Assembly: GCF_019112545.1 (NCBI RefSeq)
Contig: NW_025064884.1
Span: forward strand, 248,001 to 312,000
Direction of reading: 5' to 3'
DNA: 64,000 bases
Source of the DNA: Guyanagaster necrorhizus
Lineage: Eukaryota; Basidiomycota; Agaricomycetes; Agaricales; Physalacriaceae
A program made the position numbers and the translations under genes. Under the pieces are notes generated by a model. That model was not told the origin of the DNA and made no database searches. It saw nothing but the letters and a program-made list of their open reading frames with translations. Shown here piece by piece: positions 21,984-32,177 of the stretch; the stretch's first letter is position 1; each line of letters starts with the position of its first letter.

Positions 21984-23788
21984 CTATCTCTCTAACTCCT
22001 TGGATATTGCCCACAGTACCGCTTCCTCGACGTCCTGAGCTTCATGCGAAGGCTTGTGAGCTGGAGGACCATGGACCGGATCATATACGCCAGTGCGGAC
22101 CAACACAGAGGGCCATCCCGCACCATTGGCACCCGCGATGTCTGAACAACAAGCTTCAGCCGCGTCTGTAAACGTACAGCGATGTGTACTAACCAGACTC
22201 AGGATTATCTGTTCGCAGATGATTCATACGAAACCAATCAACGGATGGAGAATATGCGCCTTACCTCCAACCATGTATCTGTAACCATGTCATGAGCAAA
22301 GGGCATCGTGACAGGCGGATACACGTACGTTGTAGGTTTTGCGGAATGACCATATAACAACTGTATCTGATTCTCCAATACGCTTTTGGCAAACTGGTAA
22401 GTCGTCTCGGTTGGTTTACCATACTGGACATGAGGATACATCTTGCCAGTCAATGCCTTGTGGAGGGCAACCGGCATTAGACATGCGCCGTTCCGTTGAG
22501 ACAATTTCCAAGTTACTCGCCTTGTAAACGGCCTGGAAAGCCTCCTTGAAGGCACCTTGTCCTAACCGCGGCCTAGGAAAGTCGCACCTCCATATCAAAT
22601 CAGGATTGCAGAAGACCAATTCCACAAGTTTTGTCGGGCCGCCATAGGGGCCACCGATGATCCCATTTGACTGTATAACATCACAAATAATCTGGACTTT
22701 TCAAAATTGGTCAATAGAAATTCACAAGTTGGTCTTTACGTCTCCAAGTTGAATGCTTACTGTCGAGAGCCCAATTACGGGGGTCATGAAAGACAAATAT
22801 GGCCGATACGGATGTTTTGGAAAAGTCCACAGGCTAAACACACACACGATGAATATGTTGGAACAGTCGAAGACGTCAGAACAACGATAAGTCCTCACTC
22901 TTGTACTCTCCCTCTCGGCCGGAGTAAGTTCATAGAAAGGCCATACCCTGGCGAAGAGTTAGGAGCAGTTGTTTACATAAAGGGATGTTCCACGATGAGC
23001 GTACGCAGGGTTCCAAGCTAGGACATCTAGCATTGTATGAGCCTTATTAAAACCATAACTGAAATTCGATGTTCAAATCAGTGAAGCGACAACATGATGG
23101 TTCACGAACAGTTTAGCAACCTGGCGTATTTCGTCGCGTCTTCCGCCTAAGACAAGAACGTGCTCATTAGCATACCGGGAAACCTGCTGTTGTAGGATCG
23201 TATGTGCCTGCACACACTGGTTGGGTGTGATCTAAAGGGAATTAAACGGATCGAATATGCACCAATGTGGTATGAGCGTGGTACAAACTTGGATACCTAG
23301 CTTGTCAGATAGGCCCTTGGCGCGAGCACTCTCAGAGACACCACCCCCATTAGTCAGCTGTGGTTTGTGTGAGGCAATCCAACTGAGCAGGCCATCATCT
23401 CAAGGGCTTACGAGAATGAATGGTATTTTCCTGAACGAGATACTCATTCGTTGATGGACTGAACGAAATCTCTGCACACTCACTTTTTGAACGGGTTGTT
23501 GCCTTGAAGCATTTGCAAAGCTCGGTGTGCTGGGGGTAGCGCATGCGGCCCACGTATTAGAACGCCATCCTTGAAACAAACCCGTTAAAAGGCTGACACA
23601 ATACTGAGCTCAGATCCTACTATATCAAACGCAAAAGCTAAAGGTGGTGATTCATTGAGATGTCCGACGGAACTATCTGAGGGAAGACTCGGTAAGTCCT
23701 CCAGGAAAGTAGACCCGACAACGTAACACGACCTTGAAGATATCTGCGACCACAGGCGCAGAAGGACTTTCCAAGCATGGAGATGCAT
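21984..23788 (-). CDS. HAD-superfamily hydrolase, HDHD5/CECR5-like, mitochondrial
   Basis: It starts MHLHAWKVLLRLWSQISSRS, an arginine/tryptophan-rich leader that looks like a mitochondrial presequence. HAD motif I is FDIDGVLIRGP, joined across an intron. Next come NNPFKK, LTNGGGVSESARAKGLSDKL, ITPNQCVQAHTILQQQ and HVLVLGGRRDEIRQVAKL, then VELVFCNPDLIWRCDFPRPR, QGAFKEAFQAVYKA, MYPHVQYGKPTETTYQFAK, YMVGDNPESDIAGANGAGW (motif IV), VLVRTGVYDPVHGPPAHKP and EAQDVEEAVLWAISKELER, with the TAG at 21984-21986. This is the full TIGR01456/CECR5 pattern. Motif IV is assembled from two consecutive micro-exons (22265-22278 and 22194-22208). The substrate is not established for the family. Confidence 0.9.
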
Positions 23789-24190
23789 CCAAGTTGGGGA
23801 GCTGGAGTACACCGTAAGCCCGATAGTAGCATGAGGGACGGAGTAAATCAAGAGCAGTCGGCCCGATCTCCGTAAATCATACACTATTAGCAAAGGATAT
23901 GTCAGGCCGGTCTCCCCATGTACGTCGTTTTGACATGGATATCGAGTCTTTCTCGCTGATACACACTCAACTTTATACGACAAAGTGGTATTGCGGAATC
24001 TGTATCGCCCTTTGGTGGCACCACGTTGCCAAGTATCAAGCAAAGTCAACGCCGATGATCAATGGCGTAGCTGAGATGCCACCTCCTAGGTTGTTGCTTT
24101 TGCTTTTGATATTTATAATGGTGGATCTGGCTGTTGCATCGCTTTTGTTTTCCCCGTATTTCTTCCTTTGCGCCTTCCAGTCAATTCGCC
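23789..24190. promoter_or_regulatory. Shared upstream region, HDHD5-like / VTS1
   Basis: 402 bases between two outward-facing start codons, so promoters and 5' UTRs of both genes are expected here. It contains the start of a longer open frame that belongs to no recognised protein. No specific factor site is identified. Confidence 0.5.
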
Positions 24191-25751
24191 ATGTCGAGTC
24201 TCGAGTCCCCCACCCTCAGCCATGTACCGACCTATCAATCGGAGTCGCCCCAGTCATCGCGGCCTTCTTCACATTTCGGTCAGCCTTCTCCTCGTATGCC
24301 ACCGTCTCCTCGCCGCCCTGATAGACGAATAGGTAATCAGTTTTGCCTGTCTGTCCCGCCTCTCATTCATTCCAGTCGTAGGTGAAGGCTTAGACAGTTG
24401 GTTTATGAAGTTTGAAACAACCCTGGTAGGTGGAATTTGTGATTGGCACAACCATGCCTAAAACTACTTTGCAGGGGAACATGGCAGTGGCCTCTGAAGA
24501 GCCAAAATTCAAGGAAGAGTTGAGCACTATTGAGCACTGTACATTTTCTCCAGCTGTCATGTTCCACTATCCTAACTCAGATTGCGCAGGGTTCATGCTA
24601 TTGTCAGAGAGCGAGCAGACTGCCACTGTATATACGCTACTTCAAAATGCCAATCCTGGTCAATTGCATTTCCTACTGGCCGTCCTTCAACAAATGGTTG
24701 ACGCCAGTAATTCTACACTCCGTATGCCATTCTGATTGATGCCATCTGAAATCGTGAAACTGACGACATGATGCGGAACTCAGAAGCTGAAACTGCTGGG
24801 AACGCAAGCTGGCGGCAACCTTCCCGAAATCTGCGTCCCCCGAGCTTGAACTTGGCCTCCCCAGCCACATCGGGCACCACTTCGTTTAGTACTTCGGCAA
24901 CGAACCAGGATCCAATCAATCGGAGTGCAGAGACGTATACGGATGAGCAAGGCATTAGTCAGCAAGTCGTCGTCAAACTATCTGATGAGAAGAGCTGGGC
25001 TAGCATGGTTAGCACCCCGAATGATATCATGTTCAAGAAGAGATCGGACACTACCCCGAATCCTGGCACGCCAGACATGTTCAACAGTGGTGCTTTCCCA
25101 CCCGCCGGTTTCAATATGTCCATGCTCAGGAGCATGGGATTCTCGGACGACGCGCAAATGCTCGCCATTCAGTTGATGATGGGCAGTTTGATGCAACCAG
25201 CCGGAGTAGCAAATGAAAACACCCCACCGTCGCCTCAGCAGCAGCGGCACTTGTCCCAGCAACCTCGGTCACAGTCGCATGCAGGTGCATCGTCAAACTG
25301 GAGGGCCTCGAGCACCTCACGGTCCCCTGGGAGCGCGTTGAGAAGCTCAAAGACTGTCCCGAAGAGTGCCGGTTGGAAGAGTAGTGGTCTGAAAAGCGCA
25401 ACATCTGTCGGCAGTGGAAATGGCATCACGCCGAAGGAGGACGACATCGACCCGCAGATCTTGGAAGATGTACCTGTGTGGTTGAAGAGCTTGCGCTTGC
25501 ACAAGTATACGTCCTGTTTCGAGGGGATGAATTGGAGGGATATCATCGAGTTGGATGAGGCTACCCTTGAAAAGAAGGGTGTAGTTGCTTTGGGAGCACG
25601 GAAACGGTTGACAAAGACATTCGATGCGGTGAAGAAGAAGATGGGTATGGACAGTCCGGCCAGTCTAGGTCCGGCCAGTGCCAGTGCGATACTCGCGACA
25701 TCTTTGCTGAGTGCAAGTTTACCAACTGTTCCTCACAGCGCCGCCCCATGA
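24191..25751 (+). CDS. VTS1: Vts1/Smaug-type SAM-domain RNA-binding protein
   Basis: Post-transcriptional regulator that in yeast binds stem-loop Smaug recognition elements and recruits Ccr4-Not for mRNA decay. It starts MSSLESPTLSHVPTYQSES. Spliced exons give GEGLDSWFMKFETTL, NMAVASEEPKFKEELSTIEH, WFMLLSESEQTATVYTLLQN and LHFLLAVLQQMVDASNS, the conserved N-terminal region of fungal Vts1. A long Ser/Gln-rich disordered middle follows, then the C-terminal SAM domain (VPVWLKSLRLHKYTSCFEGM, DIIELDEATLEKKGV, VALGARKRLTKTFDAVKKK), which carries the KGVxALGARxK RNA-contact helix. The stop TGA is at 25749-25751. The domain order and length fit fungal Vts1. Confidence 0.93.
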
Positions 25752-25983
25752 GGTGCATCTGTTGTATCCTGGCTATTTAAACAATCATTCTCAAGTATTT
25801 GTGTATTCATATCACTTGTTGTCGTTTACCCTGCGCTGTGTCTACAAACTGGCACATTATCACTGATAAATTCCACCCGCTGGTTAGTCTATTAATATCA
25901 CTGATCCTACCAAGCCTATCGTTATCTGTCACATGTACTGATAATGAGATTGAAGGCATTCTTACTTGAAGCTATCATCAACT

Positions 25984-26994
25984 ATGGCGACGACGATTGC
26001 AGTGATCGCCGCAGGCGCCATGGGCTCTGCAGTGTCAAGGAGACTGGTACAAGGGGGCTGTACCGTCCTGACGAATCTTGATGGACGCTCGGAATCTACG
26101 CGTCGAAGGGCACTCGAGGCTGGAATGAAGGAGGCGACATATCATTCAATAGCCCACGAAGCCAGTATCGTCCTCAGTATCCTGCCGCCAAGCGATGCAC
26201 TTTCATTTGCCGAAAGTTTTGTCAAAGAGGCGAACACGGTGTCGTCCAAGGTTCTGTTTGCGGATTGCAATGCCGTGAACCCGGAAACGGTCCAACGTAT
26301 TTCAGATATATTCTTGGGAACAACCATGTCCTTTGTTGACGCGGGGATCATCGGATCTCCTCCGAAGGATGATTATGATCCAGTATTCTTCGCCTCCAGT
26401 GATGATGCGGAGCAGCTACATAAATTTGCTCAACTCTCGAAATATGGACTGAAAATTCGGGTCTTGGAGGGGGACGGAGCGGGAGTGGGTGCTGCCAGCG
26501 CCTTAAAGATGTCCTATGCTGTAAGATGCACGTCTATCGAGATTCCTTATCCCTTGGGGATGTGGATATATCGATATATCAACACCCATGCTTATTTATT
26601 TCTGTCAACAGGGCATTACGAAAGGAATGATAGGCGTGCTTACCACGATGTTTCTTGGTTTGTTATTTTCAGCGCATCGTGTTGATGTCGACCTAACTCC
26701 CGACCAGGTGCCCATGCGTCGTCGCCTGCCACAGCTAAAGCTCTCCTCAAAATTCTGCACGAAACACGACCTGGCGTCTTGAAAGATGCGGCACGATCGA
26801 TACCAGGCATGATGCCAAAGGCGTACCGGTGGGTCGGTGAGATGGAAGAAATTGCAGGGTTCCTCGGACAAGGGGAAGGAGATACTTACAAGGGAATAGC
26901 CAAGGTTTACGAGAGGGTGGAAACGTCGTTGAAGGGGAATAACGCAGATATTAAGGTACTGAAAGGTATGGTGGAGGAAGCGAAGAAACTGTAA
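25984..26994 (+). CDS. NAD(P)-binding 6-phosphogluconate / 3-hydroxyisobutyrate dehydrogenase-like protein
   Basis: Two-domain beta-hydroxyacid dehydrogenase family. The ATG at 25984 gives MATTIAVIAAGAMGSAVSRR, with the nucleotide-binding GAMG turn at residues 11-14. ASIVLSILPPSDAL and VLFADCNAVNPETV follow, then VDAGIIGSPPKDD (the substrate-loop region of the family). After two introns come GITKGMIGVLTTMFL and AHASSPATAKALLKIL, then the helical C-terminal (DUF1932) domain and a stop at 26992-26994. The catalytic lysine normally found in the GxxGxGxxxK helix corresponds to ALKMSYA. The substrate is not determinable. It lies tail-to-head with VTS1, 230 bases downstream. Confidence 0.88.
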
Positions 26995-27248
26995 GACCCT
27001 GTACTCGAAAGGAAATGGAGTGAGAAAATGAAAGAAAATAGTAGAAACGAAGGAAATGAAGGCAAGAAGGCAATAATTTGTCGCTGCTTGCCACCCCTGG
27101 ACCAGGACCCTTCTACCCCGGGACTATCCCACCGGTCTGGCCTTTTTCTTCATTCCCTCCTCAACCTTACCTGGTCGTCCCCCGTCCTGTTAACTTGACG
27201 GCGGCGTCCACCAATGCCCTGTTTCCGGTATTATTCACAGCAAACACG

Positions 27249-30200
27249 ATGTCCGTGATGGCTGGATCCCATGCACCAGCGATGCCCACCATTTCACTTG
27301 AATCTTTTCCTAGACGAGCGCCATCCTCGTCGCTGCCGAGCGCGGTCATCTCTCGTCAAGCCTCGACGTCGTCTGCTAAAGGGAAAGCCTCCGAGCGAGC
27401 AAATGGTGCCACCACCCCTCAATCGCCCACCTTTAAAAGTACGCGACAGTCTAGAAGTAGTACCCCGGCACAGGATGGTGAAGATACGACTTGGGGTTCC
27501 AATTTCTGGGTGACGCTCGTTGATCCTCAGGTATATCTGTCGCAGAACTCTGTTCGGATGCCTCCCTGATGTCAGTGATCACTAGACACAATCCTCATTC
27601 TATGCATGTCCCGCGACCGGTCAAGTCAGTTGGGACGCGCCTGTTGGCAATTTCGTGTGCGCAGCTATATCATTCAGTCACCATCCTCGCGTAACGGTGT
27701 TTCTCCTTCAGATTGCCACCAAGCGCGGAGGGTGAATGGTGGGAGTTAAGTGATGAGAGTCGCGGAGGCTTGTCCTACTATTATCAGACGAAAACCGGAG
27801 AAACAGTATGGGAGAGACCACCAGGTTTCGTAATCCCTCTGGGAATCATTCAGGCAAGTCATTTTTGACGCTATCAATATACCTTAGTGGGTGGCTGAAA
27901 CCCTGACAGAATTCGGCTCTGGGGCGGCGCTTGTCCCATCGTCTCTCCAAATCTATGGCCTACGACTCGGCATTACAGTCCCAAAGGCTATCACCAGAAA
28001 AACCGACCTACAGACGTTCCAATTCTTACGCAAACGTCCAGGACGACATACCGACTCGAAAATCTAGCCATTCAGTTACCTCGGGCAAAACCTCGGCTGT
28101 TGCGAAAACCAAAAGTTCCCCTGCACGACGTTCATTTTCTAACGACCAATACCATAACACTAATACTCTGAACGGCTCCAATCGTCTGCATACCCTTGCC
28201 CAGCATTTACCCCCCATACCCGCGTCTCCTTATACCTCAGAAGCGAGTTTATCCTCCCCAAAGCTCAAGACTTTGACACCCTCCAGCAGTAGTCCCAAAC
28301 TCAAGGATGACGCATTGAGACGTTCGTCTAATAATTCCACTCCAGAGTCATCCGTTCGAGCGAGATCAAAATCATCATCATATGTTTCCCACCGTCCCCA
28401 ACTTCCACAGAGCCTCACCGCTGCCGTGGAAATGCTTAGTTCTACTTCTGAAAGTAGCCATACGTCAAATCAACTTTCTTCTCAGACCGGTACCAGTAGC
28501 GTACAGGCGTCGCCTACAACACTTGACATCTCTGCAGCTGAACAATCTGGGAAGCGAGGAGCGCCAAGCCGACCGATCCCGCCGCCACCAGGGGATTTGA
28601 AGACTGGACGAAGCCCGCCCGTGAGGATAAATGGCAAGGAAATCAGCGCTCCCGTTCTAAATACAGGTCAGAATGTCCTGGTAATCGGCGACTGTCGCCG
28701 CGAAACTGATTTTGATTTTTGATATGCAGTCGCCACATTGGAAATGAGTCCGGTGAAGAATCGAGCGACACGCAAACCTATCCTTATCCAACCTCGCGTT
28801 GTATCGTTTGAAGCCCCAACGGCGACTCTAAGTTCTGGGTACGGTATTAGTTATGTTTTGGTGTACAAAATACTAGTGTTGAACGATACGTAGGAAAAGT
28901 TATCCAGTTCTTCCCCACGACCTGGCCTCCGACATCCTACAATTTGCCGAATCTGATTATGCGAAACAGTATTTTTCCACCCATCGCACAGGATTCATCT
29001 TTCGACGGCGAATTCCCGTTGCGCAGATGATGTCTTGGCAGAAGGTGATTCGAACTTTTATGCTGAGTACCGACGCTCATTTCTCCGCTTTTCAGGCTCC
29101 CTTAGCTTCTCCGTTGCTAGCCTTGAACCGTACCTTAAGTAGGGATGCGGTCAAGGTATTCAAAATTATACAGCATATTATGGGTGACAGGGAAGGAAAA
29201 CCTATGGGTGTCCGTGTGCATTCCGATGGTCTTTCGACCGTTTCGTCAAGTAATACATCTTCCGCATCTCTGGCTTCGAATGCAGCAAGTATTTTAGAGG
29301 AGGAGAGATGGATTTTGAGCGAGGGCCTGAGTCATGGGGAACTTCGTGACGAAATATACTGTCAACTGATGAAGCAGTTAAGTGGCAATCCTAATACGTA
29401 TGTAGCTTCTTCCACTGGGGTCAGTACCTGACGCTTCATCCTCGTAGGGAGAGTGTATTCAAGGGCTGGCAACTGATGTGCGTCCTTCTGATAACTTTTC
29501 CACCCTCGAAAAACATAGAAACATACGTTCGGGGATTCATGCAACAGCACCTGTCCAAGCAGGAAGGACGTGTAGACATCATGGCCAAGTATTGTCTGCG
29601 ACGGTTGTCTTTCATTTCGAGGAAAGGACCCCGAAGCAAACCACCAAGTACAGCGGAAATTGAGATAGCCTCTGTGCGTAGAAAATGTCTGCCTTTCCCG
29701 TTCTTTCTTCGTCTCTGACGTTGCACATAGGATGCCGCATTTAATCCGTCCACATTCGGCGAATCGCTAGATGCCATCATACGTTTACAAGAGCGCAATT
29801 ACCCTCATCAAAAAGTGCCCATCATTCTTCCGTTTCTTGCAGACGGCATTTTGGCCCTTGGGGGTACGAAGTCAGAAGGCATTTTCCGAGTACCTGGAGA
29901 TGGTGACGCTGTCTCTGAGCTCAAGCTACGTATCGATAGAGGGTACTACACGCTAGACGGTGTGGATGATCCTCACGTTCTCGCGTCTCTTATGAAATCG
30001 TGGCTTCGAGAGCTTTGTGATCCTCTCGTTCCCGAGGAGATGTACAACGAGTGCATATCGAGTTCCAAGGATCCCGAGGCGTGTATCCATATCGTAGAAC
30101 GTCTACCGACCATCAATCGACGCGTTGTTCTCTTTGTCATTAGCTTCCTTCAACTGTTCTTGGACGACAGAACACAGTCCTTGACTAAGATGACGCCTGC

Positions 30201-30478
30201 TAATCTTGCGCTGGTGATGGCGCCGAATCTCCTCCGCTGCAACTCGGATTCAATGTCTATCGTGTACACCAATACACAGTTTGTCTTCGCTTTCAGCTAG
30301 TTCATCGTGTTACTGATTCGTTTTCAGGTACGAGCAGATATTCGTGTACAATCTATTGCTCTACCTCAAGTGTGGCGAAGTAGACATGGATTACATTCCT
30401 GCACATGGACTCGGTGCAGTTCCAGCAGTATCTAGATCTCGATCGTCGAAATCGCGAACCCGACGTAATCGATACTGA
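27249..30478 (+). CDS. Rho GTPase-activating protein with WW, MyTH4 and RhoGAP domains (ARHGAP39/Vilse-like)
   Basis: Cytoplasmic regulator of Rho-family GTPases. The first in-frame ATG is at 27249 (MSVMAGSHAPAMPTISLES); the frame is open upstream without ATG. WW-like module 1 is WVTLVDPQ joined to TQSSFYACPATGQVSWDAP, and module 2 is LSYYYQTKTGETVWERPPG. A long Ser/Pro-rich disordered section runs from about 27920 to 28700. The MyTH4 domain includes LSHGELRDEIYCQLMKQLS, FKGWQLMCVLLITFPPS and RVDIMAKYCLRRL. The RhoGAP domain has the arginine finger in SEGIFRVPGD, then LMKSWLRELCDPLVPEEM and TPANLALVMAPNLLR. The end (SRSRSSKSRTRRNRY, TGA 30476-30478) is basic. The domain order equals animal ARHGAP39. 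Confidence 0.92.
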
Positions 30479-30858
30479 ATTCAGTTAGAGATGTATTTCC
30501 TTTACATTCGTTTTTTGATTTGCTTTTTGATTTCCATTACGAACGGTTCTCTATATTAACGGTGAATTTAAATAAAACTCCTTTGTTGCTTCCCTTTCTT
30601 ATTGTTGTTCATTCCTCACTGTAAATGTAGCATTTATTCCACTTTCATATTTTTACTTCTACAGGGAACCATACGTGGGCATTTATACCCCAACATAACA
30701 GATCATGCACGGGATCTCAATAAATGTACGAGTATATATATCTTTCACCGTTAGAAGAAGTGACCATGAAGGTGTATATGCTTCTAATGGAGTAACATAA
30801 ATGGGTTTCTTACTTTTGTAACTAGGAAAGGGACTGAAGCAGAATAAACGAAATGTTA
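30479..30858. other. Shared 3' region of converging genes
   Basis: AT-rich spacer between the RhoGAP gene and the Mtf2-like gene, with an AATAAA polyadenylation-type hexamer near 30571 on the plus strand. No gene is seen. Confidence 0.5.
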
Positions 30859-32085
30859 TCATGGCAGTTTACCTGCTGGGTCATCCCATTTATCGAATCC
30901 CCACTGATCATTGACATCATCAACCATGGAAGAGGACTTCCATTCGTCCCACTTTGGCTCTTTTTCGACCTTCGACCTCTTTTTCTTTGCAGCGGTAAGG
31001 TCCTCAATCTTGTTCAACAGATTCCATGACTCGGTACTGTCCCCCAGCGGATCCTCCTCCATCCAAAGGCTTTTTTCACCGACGTCACGCCGCACCTCTT
31101 CTACCAACTTACGCGTACGAGCATCTATCCCGACACCGTTGACAGTCATTTCTTGCAGGGCGTCATGGAACCCTTTGAGATCGCGGAAACACCGCCACTT
31201 AGTCTTGAGGAGTTCATTGTAAGCCTTTGTCGTGCATCCAAATACGTATGAGATTATGGAGAGGTTTCGAGTGTAGTCGAAAATGGATAGAGCAAGGTGA
31301 GGATCACTGTATTTGTCGCGAAAAGTCTGCATGAGGAGAGCAATGAGTTCGGGATACGCTGGAGATTGGAGCCTCGGAACTTCTTTGATATCTGGGTTTT
31401 CCATGGCCAGCCGAGATGCTGCTTCACGCCGGGCTGAATCCTCAAACACCTCCCTCAAGGCCCAGTCAAGAAGTTGCTGATCTGTGTCGCACATGTCCAT
31501 CTCCTCTTTTTTCCGGTCCAGAAGATTGTCTTCTTCTGTGGTCCATTTTATCTTCTTTGAGTGTCGTCGAAGCTTGCTGAAGAGACCCCCAAGATCGTCA
31601 CGTTGAAGATCGACATCACGCTGCTTTCGCGACTGTTCAGAAACAGCATCGAATATCATGTTGAACATGTCGTTAAAAGCGCTGATTTCCCGGTTAGTCA
31701 TCGCCTGCCTCCGACCGCGTCTAGGACCCGACTGCGATACTACCGGGGGGGTGTCCGCAATGCCCTTGAAAACGTGGTCCCAAGACGACTGCGATTGTGA
31801 AAACATGGATTGGAGAGGTCTAATGTTGGATGCTCGGCCTTGCTCACTATAGATATCTGTTAGAACAAATTTGGAGGCCAGGGATTCTACATGCCTATCG
31901 CTCAGCCGTGTAGTAGAAAATTTTCTCCATGATGCGATATATTGGAAACCTCGGCAACGAGGATTTGAGCACACCGTTAGTGTTGACGGGGCTGAATAGA
32001 TATGAGTATACCATTGATTAGAAACGGATAAGCTCTAACCTGGCCATAGAGCCTTGTGTAATGATTTGGACTGATAGCGTAACAT
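30859..32085 (-). CDS. Mtf2-like C-terminal domain protein, mitochondrial
   Basis: Related to yeast Mtf2/Nam1, which couples mitochondrial transcription with mRNA handling and translation. Exon 1 from ATG 32085 gives MLRYQSKSLHKALWP; a short intron joins PSTLTVCSNPRCRGFQYIAS and WRKFSTTRL, a typical mitochondrial presequence. After a charged region, the conserved domain includes REISAFNDMFNMIFDAV, QQLLDWALREVFED, SPAYPELIALLMQTFRDKYS, IISYVFGCTTKAYNELLKTKW and FHDALQEMTVNGVGIDART. The acidic tail (DDVNDQWGFDKWDDPAG) stops at 30859. It starts 92 bases from the divergent Dicer gene. The sequence family is clear; the exact molecular role in this fungus is inferred. Confidence 0.88.
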
Positions 32086-32177
32086 TGTGGTACAGTCGGA
32101 AAGTGCTTTGAAGGCAAGCTCGGAAGTTACCGACGTCTCTTATCCTCCTTCTCCACCTCCCTCTTCTCGTCTCGTAT
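32086..32177. promoter_or_regulatory. Very short shared promoter, Mtf2-like / Dicer
   Basis: Only 92 bases separate the two outward-facing start codons. The interval contains a CT-rich run (about 32140-32172) before the Dicer ATG, a common core-promoter feature in fungi. There is no room for further upstream Dicer exons without overlapping the Mtf2-like gene. Confidence 0.6.

Noticed and set aside
23638..23832. Alternative start of the HDHD5-like protein (MLLSGLRCTPAPQ)
   Set aside because: That frame cannot reach FDIDGV without an implausibly short intron. The ATG at 23788 is in frame with the conserved domain and gives a good presequence.
26565..26580. 16-base palindrome of GATATATC repeats
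   Set aside because: Simple AT-rich dyad inside a short intron of the dehydrogenase; likely chance.
27078..27248. Upstream extension of the RhoGAP protein
   Set aside because: The frame is open but begins at TTG without an ATG; the first ATG in frame is 27249. A spliced 5' exon remains possible but is not supported.
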